Source: Nereocystis luetkeana
Lineage: Eukaryota > Sar > Phaeophyceae > Laminariales > Laminariaceae
Direction of reading: 5' to 3'
Assembly: GCA_031213475.1 (NCBI GenBank)
Contig: JARUPZ010000027.1
Coordinates: forward strand, 2,603,001-2,667,000
Length of the DNA stretch: 64,000 nucleotides
Below the pieces are notes generated by a model. The model was not told the DNA's origin and ran no database searches. It was given only the letters and a program-made list of their open reading frames with translations. The translations under genes and the position numbers were made by a program. Each line of letters opens with the position of its first letter. Positions within the stretch are counted from its first letter, which is position 1. This document shows, piece after piece, positions 34,745 to 45,760 of the stretch.

Positions 34745-35199
34745 GGTTAAGTAGCCTCGAAACGCGTAAACGCGGCAAGCTACTAGCAGCGGTGGCCCAA
34801 GACTGCCACCCTGGACTGCTACTGGCTCGCTATACATACAGCAGGAGGAGGACTGGACTTTTTCAAGATCAAGAAACCTGCTGCTACGTACGACGAAAAG
34901 GAAGCTTCTTCTGCGACGAGAGGAACGAAACATCGAAGACCCACGTACTTCGTTGAAACGTGAGTGTCACGTGGTACATATACCGCGTGCTTGTACGAGG
35001 GTCCTGCGTAGGGCATTATATTACTGCTGTAGTTCACTACTGCTGTACTGCTGTAGTTCACTGCTGCTGTAGTCTAGTTGCTGTAACTACGATAGAGACA
35101 CCTACAGAGTACCACCGCGTAGGAGTTGTGACAATCTCACCTTCTCCGCTTTGTCTTTCCATAGACGAGGACCAATAATCTCGAGAAAACCTTGAGTGT

Positions 35200-36360
35200 A
35201 CCTGCTGCTGTACGCTGAACAACAGCAACTCCACTTTACAACCCAGCAAACCTGAGGTTAGGAGCTCTGCTGAGCGTAGTCCATCTCGTGGATCGTAAGC
35301 CTCAGTTACTCTGAGCAACAGCGACATTTAAGTCAACTGCCGACAAGCATTTCTGCTGTCTGTTAAAGGAGCGCTGAACTTCGATAAATAAATTAACCCG
35401 CTGTACGCTGCCCAACAGCAACTCCAAATTACAACCCAGTAAATCTGAAGGTTAGGAGCTCTGCTGAGCGTAGTCCATCTCGTGGATCGTAAGCCTCAGT
35501 TACTCTGAGCAACAGCGACATTGAAGTTATCTCCCGACAAGCGTTCTGCTGTCTCTGAACTTATTTCGATACATTTCCAAGAGGGCCTTCGGCCCCAGAG
35601 AGATTTTCTTTCTCCAAGAGGGCCATCGGCCCCAGAGAGATTTTGTTTCGACAGTCGTCATTGGACTCCACGTGGATCCGTGACCCCACACGACCGTTGA
35701 AACAAGAACTATAATAATAGCAAATAGTTTCTCCGAGGAGGATACGTACGACAACAGTTTAGTTTCGTGTCTTGATCACACAGCACAGAGCAGTACTGCT
35801 ATCTACTGTGTGCATCTCACCTCCGGCCATATTTCTCATACGAAGTGTGGACTCGAAAAATCTTGACTCAACGTCGAGTATTATTATACTGCTGTACGCT
35901 GTCAAGGACAACTTCGCCACAACTCACAGCACCGCTGGGGTTAAGGAGCTCTGCCTAGTGTAGTCCACATCGTGGATCGTCAGCCTCGGGCAATCCGAGC
36001 TGCAGTTGTATAGAAGTAACTCCCGGCGGTACCACCGTCTGTAAAAAGGGACCCTGACTTCACAAATTTCCAACAGGGACCTCCCCGCGGGATCATCAAG
36101 GAGAAGCCCCTGAAAATAACTCAAATCTCGATAGTGCATCGCGTCGAGTACTTACGTAGCTTGGTGCTGTTTCAATAGCTACCCCAAAGACAATCACAGT
36201 ACTCCTGTAGATTAGAGGCATTGCTAGGCGCCATCCACTACTGGTGTGGATTTGTCAGCCTCGTGAATCACGAGCAAAATCTATTATAGGAAGCATCTCC
36301 CGGCCATCGCTGCCTGTGGTGACTGAGCTCTGCTTCTTGTATCATCAAGAAGGAACCCGT
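35200..36360 (+). repeat. degenerate tandem array of hairpin-bearing repeats
   Basis: At least four related units start near 35205, 35396, 35885 and 36165. Shared blocks are GCTGTACGCTG, GGTTAGGAGCTCTGCTGAGC, GTAGTCCATCTCGTGGATCG, GCCTCAGTTACTCTGAGC and a CTCCCG segment. Units 1 and 2 are nearly identical; 3 and 4 are diverged but keep two adjacent short stem-loops. Between units 2 and 3 lies GAGGGCCTTCGGCCCCAGAG, repeated once with small changes (35580-35640). The array sits in the interior of the outer LTR element. Confidence 0.7.
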
Positions 36361-37231
36361 GTACTGTTGTATCATCACCTTCATCTGGATGATACTACAG
36401 CAGTACACTGCCGACTGCTGTAATATACATACGGCAAATATAAAGCCTCGGGATCCCCGAGCATCGTGCGGCAGCTACTCCAAGAAATACTGCTGTATAC
36501 CAGGTACCTGGTATACGGTACTACTGGTGTTGTTGTAGTATCGTACGAGATCACCTCACCAAGAACTACAATATTTAACAAAAGATTCCTCATCAGGGAC
36601 CGGAACGTCATCATCACAGAATGGAACACTACCACCGCCACAAGCTGGAGTGTCATCATCATCAGGATGTATCATCGTGTGCATCTTCTTTTTTACCCGG
36701 GGACGCACCTGGGGGATACAGCAGGGAACTCTGGTAATGTACTACCTACTGTATCTGGTAGTCTTTTGAGCAAGCAGTAAACCACTTGCAGTGATCGTCC
36801 ACATTGTTCCTTTGTTTATTTTTGGGGCGGCAGGAACTTTCGACCAGGTTTATTCTTTCCTGTGATTGTAGCGGATCGACAAACCATTTTCACTTTATAA
36901 AGACTACCAGGTACTCCTGTAGCAACCCTCGTATGTAGTTTAGGTATACACACCCACCTCATACAAGCAGGTGTTGCAGTAGTATGATACCAGGTATAGA
37001 ACAGAACGATTCTATGTTCGGTTATTTTATTGCCCTTTCATGTGTTGAATTCACTCCTTGGATCTCATCCGGTAGGTACATCATGTACACCTGAATATCC
37101 TTGGAACCATCATACAGGTACATTATGTACAAGTAAGTGTTCCCAAAACAATATCACTCCTTGATGTTGCATGTGTGTTTCTTTTTAAGAAGTTTTAGCA
37201 TGTAACGCAGAGTAAGAAAGTGTACGCTCAA

Positions 37232-37241
37232 CGGGAGGAGG
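37232..37241 (+). other. polypurine tract of the outer element
   Basis: CGGGAGGAGG lies immediately before the TATTAGAG start of the right LTR, where second-strand DNA synthesis is primed in this class of element. Confidence 0.7.
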
Positions 37242-37414
37242 TATTAGAGATGATACTTACTTGTCAGTAACCATCATATTCGTTACTCGATTACACTTAC
37301 ATCATCTGGTATACATTTACGCATTATATGTACAACAGACAGTTTTCCAGTCTGAGTTATACTGTATAGTAGGATAGCAGCAGCTGTCTTTTTACGCATA
37401 TACTGCTGTGCACC

Positions 37415-37676
37415 TGTTGATAGATCTCTAAAGGTATAGACGCAGCTGGCACGGGAACGCGTGGTTGCTCCAGACAATATCACGGAACTCATCTTATATT
37501 ATATATCCGAGCTGTCGAGCTGACTCGCCTCCTATGGAGCTACATCTAACGAGTGGTATTGGTGGGGTACACGTTACCCCGACATCCCAATACCCTACCA
37601 CCAGAATCCCTGTTCAGCATGGAACTCCTCAATCTACGATGGATCTTACGGATCGTGTTCTTGAGCACAGTCAACA
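37415..37676 (-). repeat. LTR of the nested element (left)
   Basis: 262 bp, TGTTGATAG to AGTCAACA, preceded by GCACC. It appears identical to 41097-41358. Confidence 0.88.
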
Positions 37677-39412
37677 TCCCCCCTGCTCACTATACACGAC
37701 CATACTCCAATATCCCCCCAGGTCGGTAACACTGTACACGACCCTACCAATGTCCCCCCTGTTCCGGTGCATGACAAGGCACAAAATAGCAGGGTTGATA
37801 GATCGCAATATCAGAATCACCTCATACCAAACTCAGAAACTCAAAACTCCAATCTGCAACTCAAAAATCAAGTCCTCGAATCAACACTCAAATCGTCATA
37901 TCATTATTCAAACGATCAAGTCCAAAGCCTCTCTGTTCCAAACATGTAAAACTCTCGAAATCCAATGCCAGGTAAAACGGCACTCTTCTCGGGATTCAGC
38001 CAGGTAAAACGGCGTTGTCCGCGGAATTGATCCAAGTATATTCGTCCACTTTCAAGAAAATATAAAACGCAAATCGACTCGAACGTAATTGTAGAAATTC
38101 CAATCCTGTCGACAAATAATCAGCGTGTTAGTTACCAAAAACCGAAAACGAAAAGTATTCAATCCGAACCGTATGCACCCCCTGGCATTTCAGTGTTCAG
38201 TCCTACCAACCTCTCTCTCAGTATTCCGAACTTCTATCCAAACCTTCCCTCGTCAGAAAACATTTTTATGTGGACCGCACACGCCCCCAGGCGCTTCCTA
38301 GTCTCACTTCAGCCTTGTCAAAAACCTACCAGGTAAATCACAAGTATCATCAGAAAAATACCACAGGAGTGGTCATGTCAATAAAAAATCAAGTCAAGAA
38401 ACTTAATGCCAGAGATCGCGAGGAACCCCGTTCCTCCGGACAAGAGTCTCCCCTTATCCCCTACTCCCGCCATAGATACACAGATCGCGACGGTAATGCG
38501 AGATAGCACATAGGTTTCCCCACTAGAAGAATATTTGACGTTGCGACCACTCGGAAAATACCAAAAACTCTCGTGGAATCCAAATCGACCGGAAACACAA
38601 TTCAAAAACAAAAAACAATGAAATCATTCATTCAGATTCACAGGCAATCACATTTCATTAGAAACCACCCCGATACCCCAGACACTACTGCTGTTGCCTC
38701 CGCCGCGGCTGCCTCTCCGTCCGGTCTCGTGGCGTCGCCGCAGCTCGGGTCATCCAGCTTATCCTCCTGGGTGAATCAAACGTCGCCTCCGCAGTAATGA
38801 CCCGACACACACAAGGGATGGGGCGTGCAATCGAGCGATTAGGTCTGCATTGGGTGTTTTGCTCTTCCCATGTGTCAACAGCTTTCCAACTCCTCTTTAC
38901 CACTAAAGTTTCAAATGCGACTGTAAATAAACAGATGCTTGTCAACGAGAATATCTGGTCCCACATCAAATCCATGTATTCCTCGACCACTACATATACC
39001 CGGATGTTTCTCTTTCCATTCTACTTCTGCTGCTGTACTCTTATTGAATATTACCCCGTTCGCATACGAGCATCTCGCCTTTTGGTACGTATCAAGTAGG
39101 ATGGGTGGTCCTACACATCAACTCAAAAACTTAAAAACGAGATGTCCGCGTATAAAGATCTAAATCTGTGGAATGCCGCAAACTAACGGAGTCTCAACTA
39201 ACGTGTTGCTGTACGTAGTTGGGCTCAAGGGTTCAACACATACATAGATGCTCAGACAAAACTGTAACCTGCATCTCATGCCCATATTTGCCCAACTAGG
39301 TAACAGTGATCTCCGTGGCCCTCCCCTCGGCAAACGCTACTGGTGTCTGGAGGCACACTATCATAATCATTCGTATTGTCTCCAGCGCGCACGCTCGAAA
39401 AGCACAAATTAC

Positions 39413-39488
39413 GAAATTCGGCGAGATTCGAACCCCCGACCCACCCTTGGGAATTATACAGCACTACCTGCTAGACCACTCATTCCGC
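39413..39488 (-). other. tRNA-like sequence with A and B boxes
   Basis: On the minus strand, TGGTCTAGCAGG (39478-39467) fits the polymerase III A box and GGTTCGAATCT (39434-39424) the B box, spaced as in a short-variable-arm tRNA. The arms do not all pair well, so it is probably a tRNA relic or a SINE head rather than a working tRNA gene. It lies in the interior of the nested LTR element, in that element's own sense direction. Confidence 0.4.
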
Positions 39489-40559
39489 GTAACTTAGAAG
39501 GAATGGACCACTGAGCTACTCAGTCACTGCTAGATGGGGGGAAAAAGGGTTGGATAGGCAAGAGCTGAAAGACATACGTTTTTACGCCATATAAAATGAA
39601 CGCCATGCATCGGTCGCAGGGATACAGCAGCATGGATATCATAACGAAATTCTTCATTGTTCATTCTTCAATGGTTGCATAAAATACAGACAGATGCTTG
39701 TACCAGATACAACTTGACATTGTGGTGCTCCGCAGGCCGAGCAACGCGATGGGCATGCCCAGTACATCAATGCAACTTAACTCGGCGCCAACTTTGTGCA
39801 CTTGTCTTCGATACTTCGTTCTCCCCCGAATTCTCAGCCACAACTCGAATTTTACGCTTTCGCAAATACTTTACTTTCATCTCGTACAAGTACTCGCACT
39901 CGCATCGATGCCCAACCAGAGCCCTCGACCAGTCAACTATAAAACAGACAGACGTCATTGTCCTGCAATCGTCTACATAATAACTTCAGTGAGGGAAGCT
40001 ATATACGAACACGTCTGTGCATCTCATTCTAATTCCAACATTCTCAATTCTCAATCGCAATGTTCGGATATTATCTACCACTCATAAATCGATATAAAAT
40101 CAATCTAAAAACGGAAATTACCGACAGCAAACAATCAACAAAGTCAAACGTGCCTGTTGCGGACGTAAGTCCTTGCTGGTGGCGCCTCGGTCTCTTCTCT
40201 TTCACCCTCTCTCGCTGGGGGCAGTGCATCCTGTCGCGCCCGTGCGCTGATCCCGAACAGCAGATGCAGATTCCCCCCCCTGCGCCCATCCTCACTCTCC
40301 TTCATCTCCCTCTTCGGGGGCAACGTCCCCCCTCCATCAACCACCTGCGGGCGCTGTGTTTCAGCAGTCCAGGAAAACGATTTTGCCCAAAAACACTTTC
40401 AGCTTCCACCCGCGGTCTCCACCTTCCACCCGGCTCCTCCCGGCGATACACATACTCGTCCTTCACCCTCTCATATATTCTTATTAGTTTCTACTTCTAC
40501 TTCGCCAGCGCGAAACGAACCCACAGATAGATTCAGGCAGATACCTGGCTCTCCTGGGG

Positions 40560-40935
40560 TGTTGCAGCATCGACGGAAACGCGGCGGTCGAGACGACGGC
40601 GGCGGCAGCGGCGGTAGCGAAGACGGCGGTTGCGTCGGCGGTGGTGACGGCGGCGGCGATGACGGTGGTTGCTGCGTGCGCTTCATCGTCGCAACAGGCG
40701 CAGCAGTCCTCTGACTGCTGCTGTTGCGACGGTGCTACTGGAGGTGCTGTTGCCCCTGCAACTGCTGCTCTCCAGAGCCTTCGCCACCAGTGCCAAGCGA
40801 ATCTACCAGGTCCGGCTCAAACTTGGCCCTGCTGGGATCGCTGCTGCTTCTGGTGCGGCATCTTCTTCTTCTTCTCTTACGTCCTTTCCACCAGGACCTC
40901 GATCCTCTCCGGGATCATCCGCAGCAGCAGCTTCT
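40560..40935 (+). repeat. GC-rich triplet-repeat region
   Basis: Imperfect CGG/GAC/CAG-type triplet tracts, for example GACGGCGGCGGCAGCGGCGG. Every frame gives low-complexity Pro, Ala or Arg-rich peptides. It is part of the nested element, near its right LTR. Confidence 0.6.
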
Positions 40936-41096
40936 CTACATTAACATGCATATACATGCATATTCTACTAATTTCCCACGTTGGCTTCCAGACTAGACAC
41001 GTCATCTAAACCAGACATGCCGGAAGGTTCCCACCTCTCTAGGTTGGCCTGGGCCACGCTTGCCAATAATAGAAGATCACCGGTTTTTCACTAGTG

Positions 41097-41358
41097 TGTT
41101 GATAGATCTCTAAAGGTATAGACGCAGCTGGCACGGGAACGCGTGGTTGCTCCAGACAATATCACGGAACTCATCTTATATTATATATCCGAGCTGTCGA
41201 GCTGACTCGCCTCCTATGGAGCTACATCTAACGAGTGGTATTGGTGGGGTACACGTTACCCCGACATCCCAATACCCTACCACCAGAATCCCTGTTCAGC
41301 ATGGAACTCCTCAATCTACGATGGATCTTACGGATCGTGTTCTTGAGCACAGTCAACA
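41097..41358 (-). repeat. LTR of the nested element (right)
   Basis: 262 bp, TGTTGATAG to AGTCAACA, followed by GCACC and then the remainder of the outer LTR. Confidence 0.88.
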
Positions 41359-42038
41359 GCACCCGTACGCACAGAATAAAGTCCCAATGACGAGTAGTGC
41401 CATGGATCTACTGTTGTGGTACGTACGTACATGATCTACGGTAGACAGCACATTTAGTACGTGCTATCATTGGTGCATAATGGAAAGGATATCTTCAGTA
41501 TCCCTCCGAGACCGGTAGCATAGTTTTACTGTTACAATGTAGTTCTGGTTGGAGGAACAACATAGGCTACACTGGGGTCATGGATATGTACCCCAAGATA
41601 TATTGTTCTTTACAGTAAATCTGGGGGTTCTCTTCGTTGTTTTTATTTTGAACGGAATACGAGGGTATTCCCTCATTTTGTTTTTGTTTGACCGAAGTGC
41701 AAGGGTCGTCCTTTGTTGCGAGCTGCGAGCGCACACGCGCACCGCCCTCCCCTTTGAGCTCACTCTACTTTTGCTCTACTTTTGCTCACCATCATCAGCT
41801 TCCAGCTGAGCGATCAATCAACAATGTGGCTTGGGGTCACCACACCATCTTCTTCTCTTCTATGTTGAAGCTTCACGTATTAGTCACCTGACAGTGACTA
41901 CGTGTTTGCCTCGAACATTTTGACTGTGTATTGCCGGCCATCGGCAATCGAGTCTAGGCGTACACACCAGTTACGAGCTGGTACACACGCCAATCGCCAT
42001 ACCTAGTAGGTTCTGCGCCATAAACCTTTAATAGTATA

Positions 42039-43760
42039 CTGGTATAGAAGAACGTTTTTTTCGACCGTGAGTCATTCGACTGAAAACGGTATATCTATCG
42101 TGGGTGTTCCGCGCCAGTTGACAGCAAACAGACAAAACGGAAAAATGGGAACGAAACAAAAAATGGGAACGGACGTTTTTTTTTAGAAAGCAAACCAATT
42201 GTGTACAACTCCAAGAAAAAAAGTTGACAGTCCTGTGGGGCTGTACAGCAGCCTTCGAATGAGCTGTCGCTCAGGCTGGAAGTCCTCGGCCTCGCCGCGG
42301 TAGCCAGCATCTAGAGAAATCACAATAGAGCCAGCGTATATCGCTTTTTGCGCCCACCCGAAGGCACGAGATGGAGCATGACCGTTCTGACGAGCTCCTC
42401 TCACAGGACTGGCCAAGGGTTTTCGCAGGATCATTTTGGTTCTCTGATACACCACATGGTTCTGGAGATACGGCTTGGTTCTCATTTTAGGCTTCGTTCA
42501 CATTTTTCCGATTCGCAGCAGTACGTACTGAAGGGAGTATCGGCAACAAAATGCAGCTTTTACATCGGAAGCGCTCAGTCGCCAAGGCACCGCTGTCCAA
42601 CCTGACTGGTTTGCAGAAAGGAAAGGTGTCTCATAACGTTTGCTGCATTTTGAAAAGCTGATACACGCAGCTCTCTTGTGGTATATGTTCCCCTTTATAC
42701 CGTCAACTGGTGCCAAACACTCTCAACGTTTTCTGTCTAAAAATCGCAACCAATCTGATGCATTTGGGCTTTCCATTGTAGAGGAACCCAGTAAACTGGG
42801 GAGTTTTGCTGTTGTTATATTGTGTACCAGGTATTGTTATTGCCCTCGATGAAATGCATTCGGGCGCTGCTCTCAGTGTGCTTGTCTTTTTTCTTGCGAA
42901 GTCGCAGTTGAAATTGGTGGGAGTGTGGAGAGAGACCAGTCGGCACCAGCACAGACGGCACCCCAGCAGGCTAGGTTTGGCTCAGACTGAACGTCTGCTT
43001 TTTTTACTTGGAAAATCAAGAACAAAAGGCACGCGCTTCGCGCTCGCGCTTCGCGCTCGCGCGCCTCATTGTTAAATACGATTACTAAATTACGGGACAG
43101 AGTGATATGCCAGCACAGCAGTACGACAGCACGGCGGGAGCAGAGCGCCCCACCCCCCAACAGCCATCAATATTTTATAGGTTGTGGTTTGCCTGGTCCA
43201 TACGGCGGTAGTGTTTACGGGAAAGCTCGTCTGCCGATATCTGTGTATCGCTGAATGTCTCCCCTCGCCTCTGAGAAAAACCCACGGCTCACGGCTCCGG
43301 TCCCGACTGACAATGGAAGCCGAGAGCCTGCCCGCCCCTACGTACGGAAAGACACCCTCCTTTTACGACGCATGCTATTATAACGTCATGTAGAGTCCAG
43401 GCGGTGGTGGATCAGTAGGTACAACAGCTTGCAAGGTATTATTGCGCTTGTTGTACGCACGACGGTTACAAGTAATCAACACTATACTCGTTGTCGTACT
43501 ATCATACAAATTGAAAATGTACTTTATTTGGGTATTGATTATTAGAGAGAAAAAAACAATCGAGTCTATATATATTGCCAAAATAAATATGCAACGACCA
43601 GCGTGAAATATGGTTTCCTAAAATATGTACGTACATGGACTTTTCCGAACAAGCACGTACAACAGCAGTATACTGGTAATAATGATATTGGGTAGTAAAG
43701 GTTTTCTGGGCATTTTATTTTTATAGTGAGGCACGCCGTACAGCGTACAACACACAACAA
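42039..43760. other. gene-free stretch with a dispersed repeat
   Basis: 42836-43000 is an uninterrupted copy of a repeat whose halves lie apart at 32788-32825 and 33515-33640. CGCTTCGCGCTCGCG is repeated at about 43033-43060. No gene is recognised. Confidence 0.5.
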
Positions 43761-43764
43761 GATC

Positions 43765-45035
43765 AACTATAATAATAGTATAGATGACGGGCTTGAAGAA
43801 ATGAGGTGGATGCATGCTCTAGAGGGCAAAAACGACAGATTGACAAGATAGTACCGAAAAATGACACGAGGATCGCAACATGAAAGCGAAGTAAAAACAG
43901 CGAGGTTACTATCATCATAGAGATAAAATATTTGAATTCCCCAACAAGCGGTCCGAGAGCTGACGACGCTTTGTTGGCCAATGAAACACATGTTGTGGGT
44001 TGTTACACATTCGACAGATTGACATGTATTTTCAACTGCCGGGTTATTATTTGCGAGTACCGACGTACCGACACATACGATGAGGATCGCAACATACAAA
44101 AAAGGCGAAAAATAGAAAGTAATCCACTGCTATTGTAAAAGACCTATACTCACTCGTAGTATGCATTTTTTTTGCCATTCGATACGGATACAGCAGGAGT
44201 AGTACTCGTGGATAATTTTGCTGTGGCACAAGAAGTAATCCACTCCTGTTGTTGCACTGTAAAAGACCTGCGCTATAGTATGCGAATGGAAACGCCAAGT
44301 ACACAAGCATTTTCTTCCAGCTCGTGCGACGATAGACGCTCGATCTCGACAGAGACTCAGCCCACGGCCAACCCGCTGGGTGGCGGGCAAGATCAACTAG
44401 TATAGATGACGGGCTCGAAGAAATGAGGCGGATATAGCTGTAGTACTCGTAGAAAATTTTGCTGTCGCACAAGAAGTAATCCACTCCTTCCTGTTGTTGT
44501 ACAGTAAAAGACCGGCTATAAATAGTATGCGAATGGAAACGCGAAGTACACAAAAGTTTTATTTCAGCTCGTGCGACAATAGACGCTCGATCTCGACAGA
44601 GACTCAGCCCACGGCCAACCCGCTCGGTGGCGGGCAAGAACAAATATAATTATTGTATAAATGGCGGGCTCGAAGAAATGAGGTGGATGCATGCTCTAGG
44701 GGGCAAGAGCTTGCCGGCGGCGTCCTACGGTATCCTCCCAAACCTGAGAAAAGCCCATTTTTTGCCATTCGAGACGGATACAGCAGCATTATTATAGTAA
44801 GTACACAAACGTTTTCTTTCAGCTCGTGCGACGATAGACGCTCGACCTCGACAGAGACTCAGCCCACGGCCAACCCGCTCGGTGGCGGGCAAGATCAACT
44901 ACTATTATAGATGACGGGCTTGAAGAAATGAGGTGGGTGCATGCTCTAGGGGGCATAGCTTGCCGGCGGCGTCCTACGGAATCCTCCCAAACCCGAAAAA
45001 AAACAACGTTGTTTGCCATTCGAGACGGATACAGA
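43765..45035 (+). repeat. tandem array of about 245-bp degenerate units
   Basis: CAGCTCGTGCGACGATAGAC, then a GAGACTCAGCCCACGGCC block, occurs at about 44318, 44563 and 44818. GACGGGCT.GAAGAAATGAGG occurs at about 43787, 44407, 44664 and 44912. Units differ by indels; some carry GCATGCTCTAGGGGGC followed by CTTGCCGGCGGCGTCC. No protein is evident. Confidence 0.7.
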
Positions 45036-45760
45036 AGTGGTACTCGTAGATAATGTTTTTCATCTATTTTGTGCGCACCAGCGGCCAATGCGCTGTACTG
45101 GGCGTAGGACCCAAGCGTCTGAGCCAACTCTGACTGTCTTCGGTCTGGCGAACAGCAGTGCCCGACGTACATACTCTGTATTCATCGCCATCCTTGCACA
45201 ACAACACGGCACTACAGCAGTAGTAGTAGCAGGCACCTGGTCTGGTGTATAGCATATAGACGTCTCCCCAACTCTGACTGCTTTACACGGTATGGGATAT
45301 GTTGGTGGTATGGTATATGGGATATGTAGGTATGGTATATGGGAATATGGGAAAACCACCGTATTTAGTATGGTATGTGTTGACGGTATGATACGGGAAA
45401 AACACAGTATATATATGGTATGGTACGTTTGCGGTATGGTACCAACCATGGTACGATGTCGCGGATGTATAATATGGCTAAATTAGCCTGGTGGTATGAT
45501 ACGTTTAGTATATAAGGCCCGTAAGGGTCGAATACGTCGTACGAACCTCATCTGTATCGAGCTTATAGATCGGCCATTGGAAAGTGTTCGAAAATATAAG
45601 TCTTGCGGACAGACAGACAGACAGATTTGCATTTATTTACCAAAACAGAGACTCAGTTCTACAAACTGAGAACGAGTGACGTCAGTTGCCAATCAGATCT
45701 GATTTCATCATTGGGAGGGTATACATTAGGTACAGCAGTAGTAGTTACAGTTACGTTATA
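45036..45760. repeat. foldback fragment and GGTATGG-rich repeat
   Basis: 45085-45160 shares GTAGGACCCAAGCGT and neighbouring words with the foldback element (around 5180). 45288-45445 is a degenerate run of GGTATGG/GGTATATGGGATATG words. 45605-45665 contains (CAGA)n and a repeat also seen near 33705. No gene is seen. Confidence 0.55.

Larger units (their letters stand above)
37415..41358 (-). mobile_element. very young nested 3.9-kb LTR element, non-autonomous
   Basis: Two 262-bp LTRs (37415-37676 and 41097-41358) read TGTTGATAG to AGTCAACA and appear identical. The target GCACC is duplicated on both sides (37410-37414, 41359-41363), and the empty site is preserved in the other outer LTR at 34070. 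TCCCCCCT directly inside the left LTR is a polypurine tract on the minus strand, so orientation is probably minus. The interior holds GC-rich codon-like repeats (40560-40930), a tRNA-like sequence (39413-39488) and only short ORFs; no pol or capsid-like region is recognised. It looks structurally whole at its ends and is younger than its host element. Confidence 0.82.
33902..42033 (+). mobile_element. young LTR retrotransposon fossil hosting a second LTR element
   Basis: Two 843-bp LTRs (33902-34744; 37242-37414 continued at 41364-42033) start TATTAGAG and end CTTTAATA. They appear identical wherever compared. The 5-bp duplication GTATA flanks the whole (33897-33901 and 42034-42038). A purine tract CGGGAGGAGG abuts the right LTR (37232-37241), giving plus orientation. 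Without the nested insertion the element is about 4.2 kb with a 2.5-kb interior (34745-37241). No protein domain is recognised there; instead it holds a degenerate array of hairpin-bearing repeats. It looks structurally whole and recently inserted but non-autonomous, presumably mobilised by proteins of another element. Confidence 0.85.
37242..42033 (+). repeat. right LTR of the outer element, split by the nested element
   Basis: It consists of 37242-37414 (173 bp) and 41364-42033 (670 bp), which sum to the 843 bp of the left LTR once one GCACC copy is counted. Confidence 0.85.

Noticed and set aside
40060-40530. 156-codon ORF inside the nested LTR element
   Set aside because: It has no recognisable domain and a composition like its non-coding surroundings.
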